NCBI RefSeq assembly: GCF_900103975.1
Contig: NZ_FNIR01000008.1
Location: 62,001-126,000, forward strand
Length of the DNA: 64,000 bases
Reading direction: 5' to 3'
Origin: Klenkia soli
GTDB taxonomy: Bacteria; Actinomycetota; Actinomycetes; Mycobacteriales; Geodermatophilaceae
Positions 8,203-19,258 of the stretch are shown here, piece after piece. Position numbers and translations under genes: made by a program. A model generated the notes under the pieces. That model was not told the DNA's origin. It was given only the letters and a program-made list of their open reading frames with translations, and did no database searches. Numbering within the stretch: the first letter of the stretch is position 1; each line of letters begins with the position of its first letter.

Positions 8203-9200
8203 CGACGGGCCCCCTCGCGGCGGGTGCGGGAACGGCCGACCAGGAAGGCCGTCCCCACCACCAGCAGGATGATCAGGAACATGGCCCACGCCGTCGTGGC
8301 GGCCTGGCCGATGTTGAAGTTGGTCCAGCCCTGCTGGTACATCAGCAGCCCCAGGGTCTGGTACTGGTTGCGCCCGCCGCCGGTGGTCGACCCGTTGCCG
8401 CCGAACAGCAGCGGCTCGCCGAACAGCTGGACCGCCCCGATCGTCGAGACGACGACGGTGAACAGGATCGTGGGCCGCAGCGACGGGATCGTGATGTGGA
8501 CGAACTGCCGCCAGCGGTTGGCGCCGTCCATCTCGGCGGCCTCGTACAGCTCGCCGGGGATGGACTGCATGGCGGCCAGGTAGATCAGCGCGTTGTAGCC
8601 CGTCCAGCGCCAGGTGACGATCACCGCGATGGCGACCTGGCTGGACAGGGTGCCCGACTCCCAGTCGACGCGGTCCAGGCCCACGGCCTCCAGGCCGGTG
8701 TTGATGATCCCGTAGTCGCGGCCGAAGAGGGTGGCGAAGACCAGCGTGGCCGCGGCGATGCTGGTGGCGTAGGGCATCAGCATCACCGTGCGGAAGAAGG
8801 TGCGGCCGCGCAGCTTGTAGTGCAGCAGGTGCGCCAGGCCCAGGGCCAGGCCCAGCTGGGGGACCGTCGCGAGCAGCCCGATGGTGATCGTGTTGCGCAG
8901 CGCGTTCCAGAAGAAGTCGTTGCCCAGCAGCGCGACGTAGTTGTCCAGCCCGACGAAGGTGCCCCCGCTGATGTCCGACAGTCGGGCGTCGTGCAGCGAG
9001 ACCCACGCGGTGAACAGGAACGGGAAGAGGCTGAAGGCCCCGAAGACCAGGAAGAAGGGGGCGACGTAGGCGTACCCCCACCGGTTGCGCGACAGGGAGG
9101 GGCCGCGCCGGCGGGGCGGCCGGACGGCGGACGGCGGGTCGGTGACGGCGGGTGCGGTGCGCACGGGGAGGGTCCGGGGTAGGTTGTCGGCGATGGTCAC
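8199..9200 (-). CDS. cebF: Cello-oligosaccharide ABC transporter permease (MalF type)
   Basis: 333 aa, six membrane helices after a basic, Pro-rich cytoplasmic N-terminus (PPRRRGPSLSRNRWGY). The EAA loop reads EAAEMDGANRWRQFVHITIP. The GTG start at 9200 is supported by GGAG five bases upstream. It pairs with the CebG-like permease, whose start overlaps its stop. It lies 74 bases downstream of the binding-protein gene, so the three transporter genes are one transcript. Family assignment is firm; cello-oligosaccharide specificity rests on gene order and operator sequence. Confidence 0.88.
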   Translation of the reverse strand: MTIADNLPRTLPVRTAPAVTDPPSAVRPPRRRGPSLSRNRWGYAYVAPFFLVFGAFSLFPFLFTAWVSLHDARLSDISGGTFVGLDNYVALLGNDFFWNALRNTITIGLLATVPQLGLALGLAHLLHYKLRGRTFFRTVMLMPYATSIAAATLVFATLFGRDYGIINTGLEAVGLDRVDWESGTLSSQVAIAVIVTWRWTGYNALIYLAAMQSIPGELYEAAEMDGANRWRQFVHITIPSLRPTILFTVVVSTIGAVQLFGEPLLFGGNGSTTGGGRNQYQTLGLLMYQQGWTNFNIGQAATTAWAMFLIILLVVGTAFLVGRSRTRREGARR

Positions 9201-9274
9201 GAGGGCTCCAGGCGGGGTCGGCGGGGACGGCGGCACGCGGCGCCCGGGGGAGTGGCCCCCGGGCGCCGCGGCGG

Positions 9275-10582
9275 TCAGCCGGTGACCTGCTCGATCGCCG
9301 CCAGGGCGTCGTCGTAGGCCTGGTCGGGGCTGCGGCTGCCGTCGGCCACCGTGGTCAGGGCCTGCGAGAAGGCGTCCTGGATCTGGGTGTCGTACGGGCT
9401 GATCGGCGTGCGCCGGACGGCGTCGGCCGCCGTCCCGAAGATCTCCCCGATCGGCGCGCCGCTGAAGTACTCGCTGGTCGCGCCGGTGACCTCGGGGCTC
9501 TCGGCGGCCACCGAGCTCGACGGGAAGAACCCGGACGCGACGAACATCTTCACCTGCTGCTCGGGGGCGGTCAGCCACTCGACGAGCTGCTTGGCCTCCT
9601 CGACGTGCTCGCCGCTGCTCGGCACGCCGAGCCAGGAGCCGCCCCAGGTGCTGCCGGCCTCCGACTGGCCCGGCAGGGTCGCGATGTTCCACAGCCCGGC
9701 GCCCTCGTCGCCCAGCTGGGAGGTGATGTAGTCGAGCATCCAGGAGGGGCAGGCGATGGTGGCGAACGCGCCGTTGGCGAACGCGGCGTTCCACTCGTCG
9801 CCGAACTGGGCGAGCTCGGCGGTCAACCCGTCGCCGGCGGCCTGGCTGGCCAGCCCCCACGCCGTCTGCACGCCGTCGCTGTCCTCGACCACGGGGTTGC
9901 CGTCCTCGTCGGCGTAGGTGACCTCGCCCTGCCGGACAGCGGGGGCGAAGACGCTGTTGGGGCTGTCGACGAAGGCGCTGCCGTCCTGCCGGGTGGGCGA
10001 GGCCAGGTACTGCTCACCGGTGGCCAGGTAGTCGTCCCACGTGGGCCACAGCGCGCTGACCGCGGCCGGGTCGGTGGGCAGCCCGGCCTCGGCGAAGAGG
10101 TCCTGGCGATAGCACATGGCCTGCGGGCCGGCGTCCGTGCCGAGGCCGATGGTCCGGCCGTCGGTGGTGCTCGCCTGGTCCCACTTCCAGTCGTAGAAGG
10201 TGCTCTCGAGGTCCGCGGCGTCGTCCTCGGCCGCGAAGTCGACGAAGGCGTCGGCGTGGTTCTCCACGACGTCGGACACGAAGCCGATCTCGAGGCCCTG
10301 GACGTCGGCCATGCCCGAGCCGGCGGCCAGCCGGGTCTGCAGCGCCTGGTAGTACGGCCCGGACTGCGCGACCACGGACTGCTCGATGGTGATCTCGGGG
10401 TGCAGGTCCATGTACTCCTCGTACAGGCCCGCCTCCTCGTAGCCGAAGGTGCCGTAGAGCCCCATGGTCAGGGTGATCTGGCCGTCGTCGTCGCCGCTGT
10501 CGCCGCCGCCGCAGGCAGAGGTGAGCAGGGCCAGGGACACGGCTGCGGCAGCAGCCGCCCGGGCCCGCCGGGATACCAACAT
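9275..10582 (-). CDS. cebE: Cello-oligosaccharide-binding lipoprotein of ABC transporter
   Basis: 435 aa extracellular solute-binding protein (family 1). The N-terminal signal has a clear lipobox, LLTSAC, with the lipidated Cys at residue 24, so it is tethered to the outer face of the membrane. The mature protein starts with a Gly/Asp linker and has the usual two-lobed SBP pattern. The ATG start is preceded by CGGAGG at a good distance. It is the first gene of the ceb operon and is followed by the two permeases. The divergent promoter region carries two CebR-like operators, so expression should rise when cellobiose or cellotriose is present. Confidence 0.88.
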   Translation of the reverse strand: MLVSRRARAAAAAAVSLALLTSACGGGDSGDDDGQITLTMGLYGTFGYEEAGLYEEYMDLHPEITIEQSVVAQSGPYYQALQTRLAAGSGMADVQGLEIGFVSDVVENHADAFVDFAAEDDAADLESTFYDWKWDQASTTDGRTIGLGTDAGPQAMCYRQDLFAEAGLPTDPAAVSALWPTWDDYLATGEQYLASPTRQDGSAFVDSPNSVFAPAVRQGEVTYADEDGNPVVEDSDGVQTAWGLASQAAGDGLTAELAQFGDEWNAAFANGAFATIACPSWMLDYITSQLGDEGAGLWNIATLPGQSEAGSTWGGSWLGVPSSGEHVEEAKQLVEWLTAPEQQVKMFVASGFFPSSSVAAESPEVTGATSEYFSGAPIGEIFGTAADAVRRTPISPYDTQIQDAFSQALTTVADGSRSPDQAYDDALAAIEQVTG

Positions 10583-10636
10583 GTGAACCTCCGAGATAGC
10601 CGCCGGGTCGGTGCGCCGATGCCCTCCGGCGGGGCT

Positions 10637-10652
10637 GTGAGAACGCTCTCAC
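10637..10652. promoter_or_regulatory. LacI/CebR-type operator, cebE side
   Basis: GTGAGAACGCTCTCAC is an inverted repeat with 6-bp perfect arms and the central CG typical of LacI-family operators. Its core TGAGAACGCTCTCA resembles the Streptomyces CebR box TGGGAGCGCTCCCA, with differences at three positions. It lies 55 bases upstream of the cebE start, where bound repressor would block transcription. Confidence 0.75.
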
Positions 10653-10710
10653 GGCCTGCGTGGAGGAGAGTGGCTGCCGTCACAGCAGGCTGTCAAGCAC
10701 CTGGGAGGAA

Positions 10711-10732
10711 TTCGTGGAAGCGCTCCCACGAA
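10711..10732. promoter_or_regulatory. CebR box, cebR side
   Basis: A 22-bp near-perfect palindrome whose core TGGAAGCGCTCCCA (10715-10728) differs by one base from the CebR box TGGGAGCGCTCCCA known from Streptomyces. It lies about 40 bases before the chosen cebR start, so autoregulation is likely. Confidence 0.82.
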
Positions 10733-10770
10733 CCCTTCCCAGACCGGCCCCGGTGCCGCACCATGGCCCC

Positions 10771-11811
10771 GTGACCACCGACCTGACGGCGCACCCCCCG
10801 GTGACGGGGCCGCCGACCCTCGACGAGGTGGCGGTGCTCGCCGGGGTGTCCCGGGCCACGGTGTCGCGGGTGGTCAACGAGTCCCCGAAGGTCAGCCCCG
10901 AGGCCCGCGAGGCGGTGCAGGCGGCCATCGCCCAGCTGCGCTACGTGCCCAACCGCATGGCCCGCAGCCTGGTCACCCGGCGCACCGACACCATCGCGCT
11001 CGTGCTGTCCGAGCCCAACAGCCAGGTCTTCTCCGACCCGTTCTTCGCCAGCATCGTGCACGGGGTGTCGGCGGCCCTCGCCGAGACCGACCTGACGCTG
11101 GTGCTGCTCACCGCGCGCGACGCCCGCGAGCAGCAGAAGATCGCCCGCTACGCGCGGCAGGGCCACGTCGACGGCGTCGTCCTCATGTCCCTGCACAGCG
11201 AGGACCTGCTGCCCGACATCCTGAGCGACGCCGGGGTCCCCCTGGTGCTGTGCGGTCGGCCCTACGACGGCCGGTCGGTGGCCTACGTCGACGCCGACAA
11301 CCAGGGCGGTGCGCAGGTGGCCACCGAGCACCTGATCGGGCTGGGTCGTGCCCGGGTCGCCGTGCTGACCGGGCCGATGGACATGATCGCCGGGGTCGAC
11401 CGGCACGCCGGCTGGCTGCGGGCCACCACCGACGCCGGCCGCCGTCCCGACCCGGCGCTGGTCGCGCACGGCGACTTCACCGAGGCCGGCGGCGAGGCCG
11501 CGATGGCCCGGCTGCTGGACCAGGCCCCCGACCTCGACGCCGTCTTCGTCGCCTCCGACCCGATGGCCGTCGGCGCGCTGCGGGCGCTGCGGGCAGCCGG
11601 CCGGCGGGTCCCCGAGGACGTCGCCGTCGTGGGCTTCGACGACGCCGACGTCGCGCGCGTGTGCGACCCGCCGCTGACCACGGTGGCCCAGCCGCTGGAC
11701 GTCATGACCACCGAGCTGGTCGAGCTGCTCGGCCGCCAGATCGACGGCCGCGCCGCGCCGGCGGAGACCCGCACCTGCCCGACCCGGCTGGTCCGGCGCG
11801 CCTCGGCCTGA
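10771..11811 (+). CDS. cebR: LacI-family repressor of the cellobiose locus (CebR-like)
   Basis: 346 aa from the chosen GTG (VTTDLTAHPP). The N-terminal LacI helix-turn-helix is at about residues 16-40 (LDEVAVLAGVSRATVSRVVN), followed by the hinge YVPNRMARSL and a periplasmic-binding-protein-like sensor domain. Earlier in-frame starts at 10660 and 10714 would place coding sequence across the operator and lack family-like N-termini. It is transcribed away from cebE-cebF-cebG-bglC, with two CebR-like boxes between. By analogy with Streptomyces CebR, cellobiose or cellotriose should release it from DNA. Family certain; ligand inferred. Confidence 0.88.
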   Translation: MTTDLTAHPPVTGPPTLDEVAVLAGVSRATVSRVVNESPKVSPEAREAVQAAIAQLRYVPNRMARSLVTRRTDTIALVLSEPNSQVFSDPFFASIVHGVSAALAETDLTLVLLTARDAREQQKIARYARQGHVDGVVLMSLHSEDLLPDILSDAGVPLVLCGRPYDGRSVAYVDADNQGGAQVATEHLIGLGRARVAVLTGPMDMIAGVDRHAGWLRATTDAGRRPDPALVAHGDFTEAGGEAAMARLLDQAPDLDAVFVASDPMAVGALRALRAAGRRVPEDVAVVGFDDADVARVCDPPLTTVAQPLDVMTTELVELLGRQIDGRAAPAETRTCPTRLVRRASA

Positions 11812-11961
11812 CCCGCACGGTGCCCGCGGCGTGACGCGACGTCGCGACACCCGCCTGACCGGCACGTTCGCCCGTCCGGGCGGGTTCCGGCTCCTGGCGT
11901 TCCCGCTTACGGTGCCCGCACCCGGGTCGCCGCTGCGGCCTCGCACGCAGGAGAGGTCCCC

Positions 11962-13596
11962 ATGGGCCGCCACACCCCCGCCCGCACCGCGCGACCGGCC
12001 ACCGGCCGTCGTCGCGGGCCGGTGGTGGCCGTCGGGCTGGCCGCCCTCGTGGTCCTGGGTGCGGTGACCTGGGTGGTGACCCGGACGTCGGACGCCGCAC
12101 CGGCGGGCGCCGCACCCGCGGGCGCCGTCAGCGCGGGGTGCCGGGTGGACGTCGCGGTGCGGGTGGCGGTGGACCCGGCGGTCGGGGGGCTGGTCCGCGA
12201 GGCGCTGAGCGGGCCGATCCCGCTGGACGACGACCGGTGCGCGGTGGCCGAGGTGCGCACCGAGCCGCCGCTGCAGACGCTGGGTGCCCTGATCGGCGGC
12301 GATCCGGTGGACCCGGTGCAGGTCTGGGTGCCCGACGACGTCTCCTGGGTCACCCGGGCGGGGACGACGGTCGACCCGGCCGCCCCCGAGCTCGCCCGCA
12401 CCGCCCTCGTGCTGGCCACGAGCCGGGCGGTGGCCGACGGCCTCGGCTGGTCCACGACGCCCCCGACCTGGTCCGACGCGCTGCTGTCCGTGGGGGCCGT
12501 GCTCCCCGACCCGACGGCCACGGCCGCCGGTGTGCTCACCCTGGCCGCCCTGCAGACCAGCGCCGGCCCGGGGGAGCCGGGGGACGCCGCCGTCGCCCGG
12601 GCGGTGCTGGACGCCGGCCGCCCCGGTTCCAGCACCGACCAGGCGCTCGCCGCGGCCGTCGCCGGTGACCCGGGTGCGCCGGTCGTGGTGGCCACCGAGC
12701 AGCAGATCGCCGCGGCGTCGCCCGGCGGGGCGGGCCAGCTGGCCGTGGTCGTGCCCGTCGAGGGCACCCCCGTGCTGTCGGTCCCGGTCGTGCGCACGGC
12801 GGCCGGCCGCGACGACGTCGCCGTGGACGCGGTGGTCGACCTGCTGGCGGCCACCGCGTCCGACGGTGCCGCCGTGCGGGCGGCGGGCTGGCGGGACACC
12901 ACCGGCCGGGCCGGGGACGGCGCCGCCGGGCCGCGGTCCTGGGAGCTGGACGCCGACCTCGTGGCCGCGGTGCCCGCCCGCGTCGCCGAGCTCGCGGCCC
13001 GGAGCCGGTGGCTCGCCGTGGTCGACACCAGCACCTCCATGGGTGCCCCGGTCGGCGACGGCACCCGCGCCACGCTGGCCCGCGACGCGCTGACCACGGT
13101 CCTGGCCGTGCTGCCCGACCGCGCGGCCGGGGGGTTGTGGGTCGTCGCCGCCGGGCCGGAGGACGACCGGGCCGGGCGCGAGCTCGTCCCGCTGCGGCCG
13201 TTGGGCACCCAGGTCGGCGGGCGCAGCCAGCGCGAGCTCCTGGCCGAGCGGTTCGCCGAGCTGCCCGACCTGCCCACCACCGGTGGCACCGGCCTGGACG
13301 ACACCGTGCTGGCCGCCGTGCGCGCCGCCCGGGACGGGGCGGACCCGGCGGCGGTCACCACCGTCGTCCTCGTCACCGACGGCGCCTCCGGCACCGGCGA
13401 GCAGGAGCTGCTGGACACCCTCGCCGCCGAGGCGGACCCGGCCCGCCCGGTGCGGGTGGTGGCCGTCGGCATCGGGCCCGACGCCGACCAGGACGCGCTC
13501 GAGCGGATCGCGACGGCCACCGGCGGAGCGGCCTACGCAGCCGTGGACCGCGGGGACCTGCAGACCGTGCTGCTCGAGGCGCTCCGCGGCCGCTGA
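11962..13596 (+). CDS. Membrane-anchored von Willebrand factor A domain protein with SBP-like region
   Basis: 544 aa. A basic N-terminus and one helix (about 24-44) anchor it, leaving the rest outside. Residues about 60-330 look like an extracellular binding-protein fold (CRVDVAVRVAVDPAVGGLVREAL, then VQVWVPDDVSWV). Residues about 345-540 form a vWA domain with the metal-ion site DTSTSMG (D355, S357, S359), TGGTGLDD and TDGASG. This architecture recurs in actinobacterial proteins called substrate-binding and VWA domain-containing protein. It may bind peptides or other envelope ligands. A ribosome site GGAGAGG precedes the ATG. It is the gene before the ATP-grasp trio, from which it is separated by a promoter. 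Function not known. Confidence 0.75.
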   Translation: MGRHTPARTARPATGRRRGPVVAVGLAALVVLGAVTWVVTRTSDAAPAGAAPAGAVSAGCRVDVAVRVAVDPAVGGLVREALSGPIPLDDDRCAVAEVRTEPPLQTLGALIGGDPVDPVQVWVPDDVSWVTRAGTTVDPAAPELARTALVLATSRAVADGLGWSTTPPTWSDALLSVGAVLPDPTATAAGVLTLAALQTSAGPGEPGDAAVARAVLDAGRPGSSTDQALAAAVAGDPGAPVVVATEQQIAAASPGGAGQLAVVVPVEGTPVLSVPVVRTAAGRDDVAVDAVVDLLAATASDGAAVRAAGWRDTTGRAGDGAAGPRSWELDADLVAAVPARVAELAARSRWLAVVDTSTSMGAPVGDGTRATLARDALTTVLAVLPDRAAGGLWVVAAGPEDDRAGRELVPLRPLGTQVGGRSQRELLAERFAELPDLPTTGGTGLDDTVLAAVRAARDGADPAAVTTVVLVTDGASGTGEQELLDTLAAEADPARPVRVVAVGIGPDADQDALERIATATGGAAYAAVDRGDLQTVLLEALRGR

Positions 13597-13643
13597 CCGA
13601 CGCCGTCGCCGCGCGCCGAAACGCGCCGTTCACCGGGCCGAAC

Positions 13644-13649
13644 TAGGTT
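13644..13649 (+). promoter_or_regulatory. -10 box of a likely leaderless transcript
   Basis: TAGGTT lies six bases before the ATG at 13656, and no ribosome site is present. Transcription would start at or next to the start codon. No good -35 hexamer is visible. Confidence 0.6.
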
Positions 13650-13655
13650 CTGCGC

Positions 13656-15280
<1,625 letters not shown>

Positions 15281-15287
<7 letters not shown>

Positions 15288-16231
15288 GCCGGATCGCGGA
15301 GTCGCTGTTCTGGATCGGGCGCTACGTCGAGCGGGCCGACGACACCGCCCGCATCCTCGACGTGCACACCCAGCGGTTGGTCGAGGACCCGTGGATCGAC
15401 GAGCAGCGGGCCTGCCACAACCTGCTGGCGCTCATGGGTGTGCCGTGCGCGCTCGAGGAGGCCGACACCGAGCGGGTGCTCGCGACGCTGGCCTTCGACC
15501 GGGTCGCGCCCAGCTCGATCGTCGGGGCGCTGAGCGCGGCCCGCGAGAACGCCCGCGGCGCCCGCGAGGTCCTCTCGGCCGAGATCTGGGAGTCGCTCAA
15601 CGTCACGCACAACGCCCTGCCCCAGCAGCGCACGATGGCCCGCCGGTACGGGCCGCACTCCCTCTACCGGTTCGTCCGCGAGCGCTCGGCGATGGTGTTC
15701 GGCCTGGCCGACGCCACCATGAGCCGCGACGAGAGCTGGCTGTTCCTGATCCTCGGCCGCTCACTCGAGCGCGTCGACATGACCAGCCGCATGCTCTCCA
15801 CCCGGGTGCTGGCCGGTGACGCCGCACCGTCCTGGACCCTCGTGCTCCGCTCGACCGGCGCCTACGAGCCCTACCTGCGCACCTACCGCGGAGCGGTGAA
15901 CTCCAGCCGGGCCGCGGAGTTCCTGCTGCTGGACCGGCTCTTCCCGCGGTCGGTGTTCGCCGCGCTCGAGCAGGCCGAGGGCTGCCTGGCCGAGCTCGAG
16001 CGCTCGAACGTGCGCGACGGCCACCGCATCGGCGTCTCGGGCGAGGCGCACCGGATCGTCGGCCGGGCCCGCACGATGCTCGAGTTCATGGGCACCGACG
16101 AGATCCTGGCCAAGCTGCCCACCCGGCTCGACGAGCTCCAGCGCACGTGCTCGGCGGCCAGCGAGGCCGTCACCAGCAGGTTCTTCACCGAGCAGGCACC
16201 CCAGGTGTGGGTCCCGGAAGGCGTGGGGTGA
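15281..16231 (+). CDS. Alpha-E domain protein
   Basis: 316 aa, almost all helical. It shows the family N-terminus SRIAESLFWIGRYVERAD and the internal LGRSLERVDMTSR. The GTG start at 15281 overlaps the ATP-grasp stop and has GGAGGGA upstream. Alpha-E domains are found with ATP-grasp and transglutaminase partners. They may hold a peptide or act as a scaffold in the predicted ligase system, but no activity is established. It is followed by the transglutaminase with a GTGA overlap, so the three are one operon. Confidence 0.9.
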
Positions 16232-17190
16232 CCCCGGTGTCCCAGTCGCAGTCGCAGCGGTTGCCCGAACCGGTCACCGGCCCGATGCCCCGGTCGGCGG
16301 TGCCGCAGACGGGCCAGTTCCAGGCCCAGCCGGCGACCCCGTCGGTCGAGCGCTGGCGGTTGCAGGTCGTGCACCGCACGAAGTTCTCCTACGCCGGCCC
16401 GGTGCGCAGCTCCTACAACGAGGCGCGCATGACGCCGGAGAACACCACCCGGCAGACCACCCTGCGCTCCCGGGTCGAGGTCGAGCCGGCCGCGACCATG
16501 CACGCCTACCGCGACTACTGGGGCTCCACGGTCACCGCGTTCGACCTGCACGGCCCGCACCGCGAGCTCGCCGTCGTCGCCACGTCGGTGGTCGAGGCCG
16601 GGCCCGAGCCCGAGCAGGCCGCGGTCGTGAGCTGGGAGGCACTCGGCGACGCCGACGTCGTCGACCGGTTCGGCGAGATGCTGCGCCCGACCCGGTTGAC
16701 CGCCATGGACGCCCCCGTCGTCCGGGCCGCCCGTGACGTCGTCGGCGACGCCGACCCGCGCGAGGCCGGCCACCGCATCAGCCGCTTCGTGCACGACCAC
16801 ATGCAGTACCTGTCCGGCTCGACGAACGTGAAGACCAACGCCATGCAGGCCTGGACCTCGGGCAAGGGCGTCTGCCAGGACATGGCGCACGTGTCGGTGG
16901 GGCTGCTGCGCGCGCTGGGCATCCCGGCCCGCTACGTCTCGGGCTACCTGCACCCCAAGCCCGGCGCCCCGATCGGCGAGGCGGTGCGCGGCGAGAGCCA
17001 CGCCTGGGTCGAGTGGTGGGACGGCTCCTGGACCGGCTACGACCCCACGAACGTCGTCGAGATCGGCACCCGGCACGTGACCCTGGGGCGCGGCCGCGAC
17101 TACAAGGACGTCCCCCCGCTGAAGGGCATCTTCTCCGGCCCGCGCAGCGAGGGTCACTCCGTCGTCGTGGAGGTCACCCGCCTGGCCTGA
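16228..17190 (+). CDS. Transglutaminase-like cysteine protease of the ATP-grasp/alpha-E trio
   Basis: 320 aa. N-terminal bacterial transglutaminase domain (about 50-130) followed by a transglut_core domain with the triad Cys216 (GKGVCQD), His258 (ESHAWVEWW) and Asp272 (YDPTN). These proteins usually cut or transfer amide bonds rather than crosslink proteins. It has no signal peptide, so it works in the cytoplasm with its operon partners. The GTG start at 16228 overlaps the upstream stop (GTGA); a second in-frame GTG at 16237 is possible. The first 45 residues are Gln/Pro-rich and poorly conserved. Confidence 0.92.
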   Translation: MTPVSQSQSQRLPEPVTGPMPRSAVPQTGQFQAQPATPSVERWRLQVVHRTKFSYAGPVRSSYNEARMTPENTTRQTTLRSRVEVEPAATMHAYRDYWGSTVTAFDLHGPHRELAVVATSVVEAGPEPEQAAVVSWEALGDADVVDRFGEMLRPTRLTAMDAPVVRAARDVVGDADPREAGHRISRFVHDHMQYLSGSTNVKTNAMQAWTSGKGVCQDMAHVSVGLLRALGIPARYVSGYLHPKPGAPIGEAVRGESHAWVEWWDGSWTGYDPTNVVEIGTRHVTLGRGRDYKDVPPLKGIFSGPRSEGHSVVVEVTRLA

Positions 17191-17325
17191 TGCAGTGACC
17201 AACCACAGGGAGTGCACAACCACGGCACGAACTCTTGGTGGTCGTCGTCCCCTCGGGCGGTCCTCCGGCGGGGGAGGCTGCTCCCGGTCCGGCGCCGAGC
17301 GGCGCCGCGGGACGGGGAGACGCAC

Positions 17326-19233
17326 GTGCACAGCAGGTCGACGGTCCGGGCAGCTGCGGCTGCGCTCTCCCTGGGGCTGCTGGCCGCCGGCTGCTCCAGC
17401 GGTGACGTGGACGAGACGGCCACCGAGGAGGCCTCCGACGGCAGCTGGACCGTGCTCCTGTACTCGATGGCCGACACGAACCTCGAGGAGGCCATGCTCG
17501 GCGACGTCGCGGAGCTGGCCGGGGTGGGCTCGCGGGAGAACCTGCAGATCGAGGCGCTGGTCGACCGGGCCGCCGACGACCAGGACTCCGGCTACACCGG
17601 TGCCGACGTGCTGGACGCCGGCAGCTGGACCGGCGCGCGCACCTTCTCCGTGCAGCCCGACAGCCTGGGGCTGCGCGAGGACCTCGGGGACGTCGACACC
17701 GCCGACCCGCAGGTGCTGGCCGACTTCATCAGCAGCAGCGTGGCGGCCTCGCCGTCCGACCACTACGCGCTGATCATCTCCGACCACGGCGCCGGCTGGC
17801 CCGGCGTCGGCTCGGACGAGTCCGCCGGCCAGACCACGATGGACCTGGCCGGGCTGCAGGCCGGCATCGGCGACGGCCTGGCCGCCGCCGGGCTGGACGA
17901 GCTGGACCTGGTCGGCTTCGACGCCTGCCTGATGGCCACCTACGAGACCGCCGCGACGATGGCGCCGCTGGCCGACCGCATGGTCGCCAGCGAGGAGCTC
18001 GAGCCCGGGCACGGCTGGGACTACGGCTTGATCGGCGTGCTCACCGACCCGGCCACCGACGTCGACACCCTGGGCCGCTCGATCGTCGACGGGTTCCACG
18101 CCCAGGCCACCGAGCAGGACACCGTCGACCAGACCACGTTGGCGCTGCTGGACCTCACCCAGCTGCCGGCCCTCGACGAGGCGATGGGCTCGCTGGCCGG
18201 GGCGCTGGCCGACCGGGCCGGGGACCTGGCGCCGGCCGTGGGCCGGGCCCGGGCGACGACGCTGGCCTTCGGCACCGACCCCGACCCCGCCGACTCCACG
18301 GGCCAGGTCGACCTCGGCCAGCTGGCCGGCGAGATCAGCGTCTCGGCCCTCGACGTCGCCGACGAGGCCGACGCGGTCAGCCGCGCGCTGGGCGACGTCG
18401 TGACCTACCAGGTCGACGGCCAGGCCTACCTGGGGGCCACCGGGATGAGCGTCTACTTCCCGGAGGAGGCCGAGTACTACGACAGCGCGTACGCGCAGGT
18501 CGAGGCCGCGCAGTCGTGGTCGGCGTTCCTGGACGCCTACTACGGCGCCGGCCAGGACGTGCCCGCCGACGACCAGCCCGCCTTCGAGACCGGCGACGGT
18601 CTGTCGGTCGCCTTCGACGACGAGGGCCTCACGGTCTCCGCACCGCTGGCCGCCACCGGCGCCGACTCGGCGGCCGAGGCCCGCATCGTCTACGGCCAGC
18701 GGCAGGACGACGGGTCGCTGCTGCTGACCGGCGACGAGGAGGGCACCGTCGGCGACGACGGCACCGTCTCCGGGTTCTACGACCTGACCGGGTTCACCAT
18801 CACCGACGGCCAGGACACGATGGCCGCCTACCTCTCCCTGGACAGCGACGAGGGTTCTCCGCTGTTCACCGTCACCGTGCCGCTGGACTACGTCGCCCCG
18901 GGCGCCGACCGCGGGTCCGCCGAGCGGATCAGGCTGCAGATCACCGTCGACCAGGACGCCGGCGAGGTCACCTCCGAGACCTACTACGCCGACGCCGGCC
19001 AGGGTCTGCTGGCCGAGTTCACGCCGGACCCCGAGGGCCTGGTCTTCACCCTGCTGCAGGCCGAGGACGGCTCCTGGGTCTCCCCGGAGGGCCCCGGCCT
19101 GTTCGCCGGGCTGGAGGACCTGCAGTACGGCTTCGACCGGCTGCCCTCGGGGACGGCGCTGTACGTCGCCCTCCTGGTGTCCGACTTCGCCGGCAACCAG
19201 ACCGCGCTGGACGCCGAGGTCACGGTCCCCTGA
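17326..19233 (+). CDS. Clostripain-like (family C11) cysteine peptidase, lipoprotein
   Basis: 635 aa from a GTG with GGGGAGA upstream; a longer in-frame start at 17212 would bury the signal peptide and is rejected. The lipobox LLAAGCSS places the lipidated Cys at about residue 24. The catalytic His and Cys of clan CD are visible: His154 in SDHGAGW and Cys201 in FDACLMA. The N-terminal half (about 45-415) is the peptidase; the C-terminal half (about 430-635) is beta-rich and Asp/Glu-rich. C11 enzymes cut after Arg or Lys and are often self-activating. It would act on the outside of the cell. The target is unknown. It stands alone, downstream of the ATP-grasp trio. Confidence 0.85.
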   Translation: MHSRSTVRAAAAALSLGLLAAGCSSGDVDETATEEASDGSWTVLLYSMADTNLEEAMLGDVAELAGVGSRENLQIEALVDRAADDQDSGYTGADVLDAGSWTGARTFSVQPDSLGLREDLGDVDTADPQVLADFISSSVAASPSDHYALIISDHGAGWPGVGSDESAGQTTMDLAGLQAGIGDGLAAAGLDELDLVGFDACLMATYETAATMAPLADRMVASEELEPGHGWDYGLIGVLTDPATDVDTLGRSIVDGFHAQATEQDTVDQTTLALLDLTQLPALDEAMGSLAGALADRAGDLAPAVGRARATTLAFGTDPDPADSTGQVDLGQLAGEISVSALDVADEADAVSRALGDVVTYQVDGQAYLGATGMSVYFPEEAEYYDSAYAQVEAAQSWSAFLDAYYGAGQDVPADDQPAFETGDGLSVAFDDEGLTVSAPLAATGADSAAEARIVYGQRQDDGSLLLTGDEEGTVGDDGTVSGFYDLTGFTITDGQDTMAAYLSLDSDEGSPLFTVTVPLDYVAPGADRGSAERIRLQITVDQDAGEVTSETYYADAGQGLLAEFTPDPEGLVFTLLQAEDGSWVSPEGPGLFAGLEDLQYGFDRLPSGTALYVALLVSDFAGNQTALDAEVTVP

Positions 19234-19258
19234 TCGGACCTGGGACACTGGGGTCCTC

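Noticed and set aside
11831-12067. 78-codon open frame upstream of the vWA gene
   Set aside because: It overlaps the vWA start in another frame, has no ribosome site and shows no recognisable pattern.
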